DNA of 64,000 bases from Microtetraspora niveoalba (GTDB taxonomy: Bacteria; Actinomycetota; Actinomycetes; Streptosporangiales; Streptosporangiaceae). A program made the position numbers and the translations under genes. Positions 24,940-33,064 of this stretch are shown piece by piece (position 1 is the first letter of the stretch; each line of letters begins with the position of its first letter). The DNA lies in assembly GCF_001570405.1 (NCBI RefSeq), contig NZ_BBYM01000008.1:62001-126000 (forward strand). The letters run 5' to 3'. The notes below the pieces were generated by a model, which was not told the origin of the DNA, searched no databases, and saw nothing but the letters and a program-made list of their open reading frames with translations.

Positions 24940-25254
24940 GTGTCCGCTGAACTCGACTTCACCAAGGTCAACTTCGGCCACATGGAACTGGCCCAGGGTG
25001 ACATCGTCAACATCCTCAAGTCCTTCGAGCAGGCCACGGCCGACCTGCTCACCAAGCTCCAGCAGGACCTCGCCGGCCACTGGGACGGCGACGACGGCGC
25101 GGAGGCGTTCTTCCGGGAGCACCAGCGGAAGTGGGACGCCTCCGCCGTCAAGATGAGGAGCCAGCTGGACGAGATCCAGCGGGCCATCCAGATCGCGACC
25201 GAGAACTACCGGGCCGCCGAGCACAGGAACAAGAGCATGTGGGTGAACGGCTGA
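24940..25254 (+). CDS. WXG100 protein, second of tandem pair (EsxA-like)
   Basis: A 104-residue WXG100 protein with the hairpin HWDGDDG (W-D-G) at mid-length and ENYRAAEHRN (YRAAE, a YxxxE motif) near the C-terminus. GTG start with GGAGAG 4 bases upstream. It lies 33 bp after its partner and before the duplicated small/large substrate modules. As the only canonical tandem WXG100 pair here it is the likely core heterodimer of the island's T7SS. Confidence 0.9.
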   Translation: MSAELDFTKVNFGHMELAQGDIVNILKSFEQATADLLTKLQQDLAGHWDGDDGAEAFFREHQRKWDASAVKMRSQLDEIQRAIQIATENYRAAEHRNKSMWVNG

Positions 25255-25374
25255 GCCGGCGCCCGTACGGGTCCTCCCGGGCCGTCCCCGTTCTCGACGG
25301 CCGGGACGGCCCTTCCGCGTTCGGTTCCGCGTACGGCTCGGTGACGGGCCTCGCCGGCTCGTGATGGGAGTGAC

Positions 25375-25794
25375 ATGACGCAGAAGGACGCCGTGGACGG
25401 CGACGGAGGCGGCACGCTCCCGCTCGACCCGAAATGGCCGGGCCTGGACGGTGACGTCCCTCTGCACTACAACGTCGCCACGATCAGGACGATCGCCGGA
25501 GAGTTGAAGGAGTACCTGGCCGGCGTCGAGGGTGAGGCCTTCGACGAGGGCTACACGACCGGCTCGCTGAAGAGCATCGAGCAGAGCGGCGTGGAGAAGA
25601 TCGGGGCCGAACAGATCGGTGAATGGGCGGACGCGAGGGCGCTCGCCAGTACTGCGACCAGGGGCGGCAGGGCATTCCTGGACGCTTACCGGCGGTTCGC
25701 CGAGGCGTACAAGTCCGTGGTGCTCGCGATGGAAGCCCACGCCGACGAGTACGCCAAGACGAACCGCGCGAACGAGGGCGACGGGAGCGCCTGA
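25375..25794 (+). CDS. T7SS-associated small protein (DPxWPGL type, copy 1)
   Basis: A 139-residue protein with N-terminal LDPKWPGLDG and then helical segments (IRTIAGELKEYLAG; FLDAYRRFAEAYKSVVLAMEAH). It is a paralogue of the 27386-27856 product, which begins EYDPNWPGLTA and has KRIAGDLRKALEAL. The ATG has GGGAG 4 bases upstream. It ends 12 bp before a long Gly-rich gene, and the same small/long order is repeated downstream. It is probably the partner or chaperone of that long protein; no family name is recognised. Confidence 0.7.
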   Translation: MTQKDAVDGDGGGTLPLDPKWPGLDGDVPLHYNVATIRTIAGELKEYLAGVEGEAFDEGYTTGSLKSIEQSGVEKIGAEQIGEWADARALASTATRGGRAFLDAYRRFAEAYKSVVLAMEAHADEYAKTNRANEGDGSA

Positions 25795-25806
25795 TAGGGG
25801 GCCGCC

Positions 25807-27360
25807 GTGGACATCGACAGACAGACTCTCAGCATCAAGACGGGAGAGGCCCCCACGGCCGCCCCGGTGACCTCTCCCACCGACACGGACCAGATCGCGG
25901 AGTGGTTGCGGAAGAGCTCGCCGGCGATGGTGAGCGACGCCGGATTCGCCTACACGCACGCCGCCTCCAACGTCGAACTGATGACGGACGCGATGCAGTC
26001 GCGCGCACAGCGGCTCGCCGAGGCGTGGAAGGGGCCGGCCGCCGCCGAGGTCCAGAAGGCGCTGCGGTTCCTCACAGCGGCGGGCGAGGAACTCGCCATG
26101 AAGATGCGGGGGATGGGCCAGGCGCTCAGGCTGTACGGCGAGGTCCATCTCCCCAAGGCGAAGACCGAGATCGAGCAGATCCACGGCAACCTGCAAAAAG
26201 AACTGCCCGGGTGCTACCCCCAGCAGGACTCACCTCTGGTCTTCTCGGGGACCGATCCGTTCCAGTCGTCCAACCAGTTCCCGTCCAACACGCGCCTGTC
26301 CTTGACGGACACCACGGGCACCCAGAGCCCGACCCTGCCGGGGCAGAACACGGACGGAGTCATCGGCGGCCGGACGGGCACTCCCCCCAGCCTCCTGCGT
26401 TCCAATTACAACGGCATCAAGACCGAGGGCACCTATCTGGTGGCCAAGACGTTCGCGGACAACAATGCCAGGAGAGTGCTCGACGAGCTGAACACGAAGA
26501 TCGTCGAGGTCTACGCCGCGCACATCCCTTCTGATGTGACGTACGAGCTGCCGAAGGTGTCGCCCCCGGCCGGCGAGTCGCCCCCGCCGCGGCCGGTGGA
26601 CTACGGCGACGGGTCGTCGGGCTCGGGCGGGAGCGGCACGTCGAGAGGCGGTTCCGAGGGCACCGGGGGTTCGGGCGGCACCGGTGGCTCGGGCGGTACG
26701 GGCGGCTCGTCGCGGGCGGGCTCGGGCTCGGGCGGCGGGGGGTCCCACGGAACGGACGGCTCCGGCGCGGGAGGCGGTCACACCGGCGGTTCCGACGGCT
26801 CGGGAAACCCCGGATCCCCGGAAACGGGCGGCGGTGCGACCGACCCGTCAGGCGGCGCGGGTGACCCCGGCGCCCCCGGGACCGGCTCCGACCCCGGCTC
26901 CGATCCCGGGACGGGCAGCGCTCCGGCCCCCGAGACGAGTACGGGCGACGGCACCGCCCCCTCCGTCATCGGACAGGACGACCCGGCGGGAAGCGACAGG
27001 CAGAGCACCGAGACGGCCGGTGTCCGGGACATGCCGACCACGAATCCGGTCATCGGCGACACGGCCGGTCGTCTCATCCCGGTCGATCCGCGCGTGACCG
27101 GCGGCGTGGTGACCGGACCCGGCACCGTCGCGCCGGGCGTCCCGTCGATCCTGGGCGGGCCGGGATCGGGCGTGCAGGTCTCCGGTGAGCCGGGGCTCGT
27201 GGCACCCAAGGGACCGGCGGGGTCGTCGATGCCGTTCATGCCGATGAGCGGGGCCGGCGCCGCCGGCGACCGGGAAAGTCAGGAGAGGAGCACCTGGCTG
27301 AACGAGGAACGCGACGCCTGGGACACCAGCAATCGCGTCATTCCGCCGGTGATCCGCTGA
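25807..27360 (+). CDS. Long T7SS substrate candidate, WXG-like head and Gly/Ser-rich tail (copy 1)
   Basis: A 517-residue protein. Residues 20-130 are helical with AEAWKGPAAAEVQKAL (W-x-G), as in PPE/WXG-like substrates. Residues 250-360 are a Gly/Ser/Thr low-complexity region, then Pro/Gly-rich sequence. The last 30 residues carry RSTWLNEERDAWD and IPPVIR, a tail pattern shared with two other long proteins downstream (29145 and 30288 ends). No Sec signal. GTG start behind AGGGGG. It is probably a secreted or surface T7SS substrate; the conserved tail may bind the machinery or a partner. Confidence 0.72.
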   Translation: MDIDRQTLSIKTGEAPTAAPVTSPTDTDQIAEWLRKSSPAMVSDAGFAYTHAASNVELMTDAMQSRAQRLAEAWKGPAAAEVQKALRFLTAAGEELAMKMRGMGQALRLYGEVHLPKAKTEIEQIHGNLQKELPGCYPQQDSPLVFSGTDPFQSSNQFPSNTRLSLTDTTGTQSPTLPGQNTDGVIGGRTGTPPSLLRSNYNGIKTEGTYLVAKTFADNNARRVLDELNTKIVEVYAAHIPSDVTYELPKVSPPAGESPPPRPVDYGDGSSGSGGSGTSRGGSEGTGGSGGTGGSGGTGGSSRAGSGSGGGGSHGTDGSGAGGGHTGGSDGSGNPGSPETGGGATDPSGGAGDPGAPGTGSDPGSDPGTGSAPAPETSTGDGTAPSVIGQDDPAGSDRQSTETAGVRDMPTTNPVIGDTAGRLIPVDPRVTGGVVTGPGTVAPGVPSILGGPGSGVQVSGEPGLVAPKGPAGSSMPFMPMSGAGAAGDRESQERSTWLNEERDAWDTSNRVIPPVIR

Positions 27361-27385
27361 CCCCTACCAGAGCAGGATGGTGCGC

Positions 27386-27856
27386 ATGGCGCTCGAGTAC
27401 GACCCGAACTGGCCTGGTCTGACCGCGGAGAACGACGCGAGCGGGTCCGGAGTCCCGGAACTCAACCGTAAGGAGATCAAACGGATCGCCGGTGACCTGC
27501 GCAAGGCCCTGGAGGCCCTGAGCACACCGACCCAGATCCAGCCGCGTCAGTCGCTGAACGCCCAGGGGGAGGCCGGGTCGTTGCCGGGGCCGCCGCCCGG
27601 CGCGGGATCGCTGCCGGACCTGCGGCGCGAGTGCGCCCTGGGCCTCACGGACACGGGCGAATGGCCGACCGCGTCCGCGTTCTTCCGGTCGACCAGCATG
27701 GCGTTCTCGATGTTGATCGGCGACGCCGGCGCCGGCGGCCTCTACCAGAACGTCATCGAGCAGAGCGACAGCGTCGCCGACACGCTGGAAGAGACGGCCA
27801 AGAGTTACGACGGCGCGGAGCAGGCCAACCAGTCCACCGCTGCCCAGCAGGCCTGA
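27386..27856 (+). CDS. T7SS-associated small protein (DPxWPGL type, copy 2)
   Basis: A 156-residue paralogue of the 25375-25794 product. It begins MALEYDPNWPGLTAEND, has a Pro/Gly-rich insertion (about 60-75) and ends with a helix containing SYDGAEQAN, where YDGAE fits YxxxE; copy 1 lacks this. The ATG at 27386 has better ribosome-site spacing than the one at 27377. It lies 11 bp before the second long Gly-rich gene, repeating the module order of copy 1. Confidence 0.7.
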   Translation: MALEYDPNWPGLTAENDASGSGVPELNRKEIKRIAGDLRKALEALSTPTQIQPRQSLNAQGEAGSLPGPPPGAGSLPDLRRECALGLTDTGEWPTASAFFRSTSMAFSMLIGDAGAGGLYQNVIEQSDSVADTLEETAKSYDGAEQANQSTAAQQA

Positions 27857-27867
27857 CGGAGGCAACG

Positions 27868-29145
27868 ATGAGCAAGAAGGAACCGATACCGCTGCCTCTG
27901 CGAGAGGGGCGGGCCCCGGAGACGTTCGTCCCTCTGGCCACCGGCTTCTGGCAGTCCGTGTTCCAGGGCGGCAACATGGACAAGATCCGCAAGTGGATCG
28001 ACGGCGCCAATCCGGACAATGTGCGGCGGGCCGGACTCTATTACTCCGCGGCCCGCGACCTGCTGGAAAAGTACGCGGCGGACATCAAGGGGTCGGCGAC
28101 CGAGCTGGACAAGCACTGCAAGGGCCCGGTGGCGGTCGAGATGCAGAAGCAGCTCCGCAGTCTGCACGCGAGCGTGCGCGAACTCGCCGGGAAGATGGGC
28201 CAGACGGGCACGGCGCTCCAGAGCTATGCCGACACCCTCGTCTACGCGCAGCGGAACGTCGTGGCCAAGCGCTTTGAGGACTCCCGCTCGGACCACGACA
28301 TGGACTGGGCCGACGCCGTTCCCTTCTGGGGGATGAAGCGCGCGGACGACCGGGCGCTCAACCACCTGAAACGGGTGAACGAGCGGATCGTGCAGGACTA
28401 CTACCAGCTCCCGGTCGACATCCGGCAGGACGTGCCCGATCCGAACGAAGTGCCGATGCCCGATTTCACCCCCACCAACGTGAACCCCGTCAACGTCGAC
28501 CCGAAGCTGCCGGGTGGCCCCGGAGGCGACCTGCCGGGCGCGCCGCTGATGGATGTGAACGGATCGCTGCCGCGTTATGACCCCACTCTGCCGAACCTCG
28601 ACGGCACGAACGGCACCGGGCTGGACCCGGGCGACCTGGGGTTCGGCGCGGACGGAAGCGGCGGCGCCGGCGGTGTCGACGGCACCGGAGGGATCTCCCC
28701 GCCCCTCGTGGGCTCCTCCGGAGGCCAGGGGAACGGCGGCTCACCGACCGGCTTCACGGGGACCGGGCCGGGGAACGCGGAACTCGCCGGGTTCGACGGC
28801 TCGGGGCTGTCCCCATCGGCCACCACGCTGACCGGCCCCGGAGGCTACGGCGTCCCCAACGTGGGAGGGACGGGACCGGGCGGCGCCGGTTCCGGATCCT
28901 CGGGGATGGTTCCGACGTACGGCATCCCGGGTGGCGGCGCCGGCGGGGGCTCGGGAGCCTCACGTATGGGAGGCCGCGGCACGGGCGCCGGGCGGATGGG
29001 CGCGAACGGCATGATGGTGCCCCCCGCGCACGCCCGCGGACAGGGACGCGAGGAGCAGGAGGAGATCGAGAACTCCACCGGCCTCCTGGAAGACGACGAG
29101 GTCTGGGGCGGCGGCGACGGCACCATCCCTCCGGTGCTCGGATAG
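27868..29145 (+). CDS. Long T7SS substrate candidate with Gly/Pro-rich tail (copy 2)
   Basis: A 425-residue protein with ATG behind GGAGG. Residues 20-165 form long helices (ARDLLEKYAADIKGSATELDKH; LRSLHASVRELAGKMG) like the head of copy 1, although a KGPVAVEMQKQL stretch replaces WKGPAAAEVQKAL, losing the tryptophan. The remainder is Gly/Pro/Asn-rich. The tail ENSTGLLEDDEVW then IPPVLG matches the tail of copy 1. Function unknown; export by T7SS is inferred. Confidence 0.7.
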   Translation: MSKKEPIPLPLREGRAPETFVPLATGFWQSVFQGGNMDKIRKWIDGANPDNVRRAGLYYSAARDLLEKYAADIKGSATELDKHCKGPVAVEMQKQLRSLHASVRELAGKMGQTGTALQSYADTLVYAQRNVVAKRFEDSRSDHDMDWADAVPFWGMKRADDRALNHLKRVNERIVQDYYQLPVDIRQDVPDPNEVPMPDFTPTNVNPVNVDPKLPGGPGGDLPGAPLMDVNGSLPRYDPTLPNLDGTNGTGLDPGDLGFGADGSGGAGGVDGTGGISPPLVGSSGGQGNGGSPTGFTGTGPGNAELAGFDGSGLSPSATTLTGPGGYGVPNVGGTGPGGAGSGSSGMVPTYGIPGGGAGGGSGASRMGGRGTGAGRMGANGMMVPPAHARGQGREEQEEIENSTGLLEDDEVWGGGDGTIPPVLG

Positions 29146-29208
29146 GCGAGCGGCGGTCAGGCAAGAGGCGGGTCACACTCGGTCACCCAGGACGGAGAAC
29201 GGCAGGCT

Positions 29209-30288
29209 ATGGCGGGTTCATCCGACGGCTCGAACGCGTCGACCACGACCGGCAGGGCGACGAACATTCCTTCGGCGTCCGGCTTCGAGATGCCGGACGT
29301 CAGCAGCCCATGGGCCACCACGTTCAGCAAGGACGCGGTGAAGGCGACCGGCAAGGCAGCGGGCGATCTCCAGGGGCACATGACGGGAACGGCCACGAAC
29401 ACCAGCAAGATCGATGTGGCGTATCCGGGATTCGGGATCGTCGGCCTGGGACTGGACGACCTGCACCGGAACGCGCGTACCAACGTCGTGAAGTCGCTCA
29501 GGGCGGCCGCGGAGGTGCTCGTTTCCTGGCAGGACGCTCTCACCAAGGCGTCCGACAACTATCACCAGGCGGACGAGGCCGCCAAAGCCAAGATCGAAAA
29601 GACCGAGACTCAGTTCGACCCCAAGAACATCGGCCCGGGTGGCGGCCCCGACCTGGGCAAGTTGGGCGAGGACGGCCCCGGCGACTTGGGACTGAACGGG
29701 CCCGGAGACAGGCTCGACGACGGCCCGAAGCTGCCCGACTCGAACCTTCCGGATCCGAACCTCGACGGCACGGACCCCTCGGGCTCGGGCCTGCCCGATT
29801 CCGGCACGCCGAACACCGACCTGCCCACGACGAACATCCCGGACCCGAACCTTTCCAGCTCGGGGCAGTCCGGTCTCGATCGCGACGGCAGCGGCCTGAC
29901 CCCGAACACGCCGGATCTGAGCGGGCTCGGCGCCAACCCGACGTCGCCGTTGAACGACGCGACGAAACTCGCGAGCTACACGCCGGGGAACGTCCAGATC
30001 CCCGGCGGCGCCAATTCGTGGACCGGAGAGGGCCCGGGAGCGGGCCCCTACGGCGGAGGGACGTCCGGTGGTTACGGCACCTCCGGCGGCGCGGCCGGGA
30101 CACGCTCGCCGGGGGGCGGCGGCGCGAGTGGCATGGGCGGCATGCCGTACATGCCCCCGATGGGCGGTGCCGCGGGCGGCGCTGGCCAGGACCGCGACCG
30201 GGAGAAGTCGAACCTGCTGAGCGGTGACGAGAGCGACTGGGATGACGGCGGCGACGTCGCGCCCGCGGTCATCACCCACACCGACTGA
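29209..30288 (+). CDS. T7SS substrate candidate with Asp/Pro/Gly-rich tail
   Basis: A 359-residue protein. Residues 35-140 are helical and contain DNYHQADEAAK (YHQAD, a YxxxD motif). From 145 to 330 it is low-complexity, with repeated D-S/P-N-L-P-D-like units. The end, KSNLLSGDESDWDD then APAVI, resembles the S-T-x-L...W...P-V-I tail of the two long proteins upstream. It has no DPxWPGL partner of its own. Ribosome site GGAG is 11 bases before the ATG. Confidence 0.68.
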   Translation: MAGSSDGSNASTTTGRATNIPSASGFEMPDVSSPWATTFSKDAVKATGKAAGDLQGHMTGTATNTSKIDVAYPGFGIVGLGLDDLHRNARTNVVKSLRAAAEVLVSWQDALTKASDNYHQADEAAKAKIEKTETQFDPKNIGPGGGPDLGKLGEDGPGDLGLNGPGDRLDDGPKLPDSNLPDPNLDGTDPSGSGLPDSGTPNTDLPTTNIPDPNLSSSGQSGLDRDGSGLTPNTPDLSGLGANPTSPLNDATKLASYTPGNVQIPGGANSWTGEGPGAGPYGGGTSGGYGTSGGAAGTRSPGGGGASGMGGMPYMPPMGGAAGGAGQDRDREKSNLLSGDESDWDDGGDVAPAVITHTD

Positions 30289-30325
30289 CCCCTGAACCCG
30301 AGATCATTCCGGCGATCGGACACTC

Positions 30326-31156
30326 ATGACACTGCAACACGACGGGCCTGTGCCGCTGCCCGGGGACCTGGCGCAGGAAGGCATCAAGAACGCGGGGACG
30401 AGCGTGGTCGGCTTCGAAGCCGGCCGGTGGCTGTTCCATGAGGCGTTCATCACCGCCTCCGCGGCGGCCGTGCTCCTGTACGGAATGCCCGCCGCCAAGA
30501 CGATCGCCATCGCCATCGGGACGATGGTGTCGAACCCCGGCGACATGTCGAAAGCGGCCTCTGAGTGGCGAGCCGATCAAGGCGCGATCGATGATGTGAT
30601 CAACAAGCTGAAGCAGGCGCGGGACGCCATCGGGGCCCCGGCGCCGAATGCCGGGGGGAAGGACCCGCAGTGGTCGGGGTCGGCCTTCGACGCGTACAGC
30701 AGCGCGGTGGACGAGTTCATCACGCAGTTGAAGAAGATGAAGGAGTGCCGCAACAGTACGGCCGACTCGCTGCACTGCAGCGCCCAGATCTACTACGCGC
30801 TCGCCGTGCTCGCGTCCTCCGTCGCGACCGCTCTGATGCTCTACGGCATGTGGAGCGTATACACAGCGTGGAACGCGGCGTCGGCGGTCACTGTCAGATT
30901 GGTCATCCGAAAGGGGCTCAGCGCGCTCCTGGAAGTGGTGAAGGCCGCCTTCGGGAGCCAGCGCAAGGTCCTCCTGATGTTGTCGGCGGCTCTTGTCGCG
31001 GTCAACATGTTCAGCAACGGCATCGCCACCATGCTCCCGCTCATGAAGGCGGTGCCCGAGAACATCCCCGACCTGTCGCAGCAGAAACTGCAGTACGACT
31101 CCCAGGCGGGCGTCAAGAGCCAGCAGATGTCGCTCCCCGGCCAGCTCACGTTGTGA
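30326..31156 (+). CDS. T7SS-associated WXG-type membrane protein
   Basis: A 276-residue protein with two hydrophobic stretches near the N-terminus (about 40-68), a helical WXG100-like segment with DPQWSGSAFDAY (W-S-G, about 112-123), and further membrane helices (about 155-180 and 210-228). The combination of W-x-G bundle and membrane helices is also seen at 21707-22444. It is last in the plus-strand run that starts at the WXG100 pair. Role unknown; possibly anchors a substrate complex in the membrane. Confidence 0.65.
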   Translation: MTLQHDGPVPLPGDLAQEGIKNAGTSVVGFEAGRWLFHEAFITASAAAVLLYGMPAAKTIAIAIGTMVSNPGDMSKAASEWRADQGAIDDVINKLKQARDAIGAPAPNAGGKDPQWSGSAFDAYSSAVDEFITQLKKMKECRNSTADSLHCSAQIYYALAVLASSVATALMLYGMWSVYTAWNAASAVTVRLVIRKGLSALLEVVKAAFGSQRKVLLMLSAALVAVNMFSNGIATMLPLMKAVPENIPDLSQQKLQYDSQAGVKSQQMSLPGQLTL

Positions 31157-31263
31157 ACGCGGCCCGGCTCTCGAAGTGAGCCGCTCCCGCACGCTCGCGC
31201 TTCGGGCACGTCGCGCGTGGCCCGGCTGTCGCCGGGGGCCCGAGGCGTGATCGTGGGGCGGAG

Positions 31264-31287
31264 GGGCCGGCCGCGCCCAGCCGGCCC
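31264..31287. terminator. Hairpin between convergent genes
   Basis: GGGCCGGC (31264-31271) pairs with GCCGGCCC (31280-31287) across an 8-base loop, in the 230-bp gap between the 3' ends of the plus-strand T7SS run and minus-strand eccB. It probably terminates one or both. Confidence 0.5.
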
Positions 31288-31386
31288 GGCGCCTGTCACT
31301 CCGCGTGGACCCAGCCGACGGTCGCCTGATGCGAACCGGGGTGGGACGCACGGCCGGGCCCGGAGGCGCCGTCGGCGGCCGGCCGG

Positions 31387-32805
31387 TCACTGACCGTACT
31401 GCAGGGGCTTCCTGGCGGCGGCGGGGTCGAGCGCGGGACCTTCGGGGATCAGGTGGAGGATCTGCGTCGGCACCGGTGCGGCGTCCGAGACCTGGTAGCC
31501 CAGGTTGGCGAGCAGGTCGGCGGACGCGACCGCGAACCGGCGCCCCTGGTCGGTGACCAGGAAGTACGTGTGGACCGCCGCGAGCTGGCCGTCGCCGGGC
31601 AGCACCCCGGCCACCGCCGCCGACCCCGGCGGGAGCAGCACCTGGTCGAAGTGCTCCTGGTCGCCGCTCGCCGGAGGCACCGGGATCTCGATCCGGCTGC
31701 CGATCGTGAGCTGCGCACGGGCCGAGCCGGACTCGCTGTCGGCGTAGACCGCGCACAACGGCGCGGACGGGTCCGGCGTGATGATCTTCGGCATCTCGGT
31801 GGGCATCCCGGGGACCGCCATGTCGGTCTTCGACACGGGCGCGCCGTTCGCGGTGGCCGCGTCGATCGGGATGGGCGTGACCGGCCGCTTGGGGTACGCC
31901 TTCTTCTTGCTCTCGGGGTCCTGGAGCAGCAGGCTCGCCTGGGTGATGGAGATCGGGGCGAGCCCGTCTCTCATCAGGACGTACCAGCGGGCCGGGGTCC
32001 CAGCCATCGCCGGGACGGTGAACACCTGGCCCACGACGGCGCTCGTGCCCTCCGGGCCGCGCAGCCTGCGGCCGCGGTCGGGGACGTCCGGGCTGCGGAA
32101 GCCGGGCCCCTCCGGGATGGAGTTCAGCCAGGCGGCCGGCACCTTCCTGGGGTTCGCCCCGACCAGCGAGCGGGCGGCGTCGCCGACGACGCGCATCCGC
32201 TGGTCGCCCCAGATCAGCCACTCCTGCCGCCCGTCCTCGACCACCATGGCGTCGTCGCCGATCCGGCGGCCGCCGACGTCCCTGCCGCCCACCAGGGTCA
32301 CGTACGACGTGCGCGACCCGGCGGCGTCGGTCACCTCCGTCACGCAGGCGGACCAGGGGCCGCGGATGAGCTTCTCCGGCGCGGGGAGCGAGGCCGGCGC
32401 GCCGGGGATGCCCACGAGCGGGCCGCGGTCGAACTCCGCGAGCGACTTGGCCGACACGTTGCGCACGGTCACGTCGGCGGTTTCGAGCAGCAGGCGCGCC
32501 GACGCGTAGTTGGCGACGGGGAGCAGCGTCTTGCCGGCCTCGCTGTACACGTAGACGGCGCCGCTCTCCTCCTCGACGAGCAACTGGCCGGGCTCGGTCA
32601 GGCTCGTCGCGCCGCCCGGTTTGAGCAACCCCCAGATCCCGAAGACCGCCATGACGAGGACCGCGACCATGACGCCGGAGAACGACGCCACGGTGTGCCG
32701 GCGCATCGGCGCCTCCGGCAGGTCCGGCTCCGCCTGCAGCAGGGCCGTGCCCAGGCGCTGCGTCATCAGCCGATGCGCCTGGTAGAGATCCTTTCGGGTC
32801 TGCAT
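31387..32805 (-). CDS. eccB: EccB, T7SS membrane-anchored component
   Basis: A 472-residue protein with the EccB start (MQTRKDLYQAHRLMTQRLGTAL), one membrane helix (about 39-61) and a large extracytoplasmic domain of repeats around a core, with two cysteines (in SACVTEV and APLCAVYA) that can form the family disulfide. EccB is part of the EccBCDE membrane complex on the outer face. A GGGAGA site is 10 bases upstream. It is separated from the kinase-like gene (259 bp) on the same strand. Confidence 0.95.
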   Translation of the reverse strand: MQTRKDLYQAHRLMTQRLGTALLQAEPDLPEAPMRRHTVASFSGVMVAVLVMAVFGIWGLLKPGGATSLTEPGQLLVEEESGAVYVYSEAGKTLLPVANYASARLLLETADVTVRNVSAKSLAEFDRGPLVGIPGAPASLPAPEKLIRGPWSACVTEVTDAAGSRTSYVTLVGGRDVGGRRIGDDAMVVEDGRQEWLIWGDQRMRVVGDAARSLVGANPRKVPAAWLNSIPEGPGFRSPDVPDRGRRLRGPEGTSAVVGQVFTVPAMAGTPARWYVLMRDGLAPISITQASLLLQDPESKKKAYPKRPVTPIPIDAATANGAPVSKTDMAVPGMPTEMPKIITPDPSAPLCAVYADSESGSARAQLTIGSRIEIPVPPASGDQEHFDQVLLPPGSAAVAGVLPGDGQLAAVHTYFLVTDQGRRFAVASADLLANLGYQVSDAAPVPTQILHLIPEGPALDPAAARKPLQYGQ

Positions 32806-33064
32806 TCCAGTCCGTTCTCCCGGTACGGGGTGATCAGGGGGTGGAGCGTGGGCGTAGGGCGGGACACGATCCCCCGGGGAACGCGGGCGGGCCGCCGGCG
32901 CGCGAGTGGAACCCGGTCAGGACGGCCGAAGGCGCGGCGGCCACGATCGTCGTGGCCGCCGCGCCTCTGACGGCATCCGCCGGACGGGCTCCGAGGGACG
33001 TCACCGGCGGCGGTTCACCGTGAGGGGTCCGCCGCCGGGAACCCCGGGTTCGTTCCCGGCCGGG

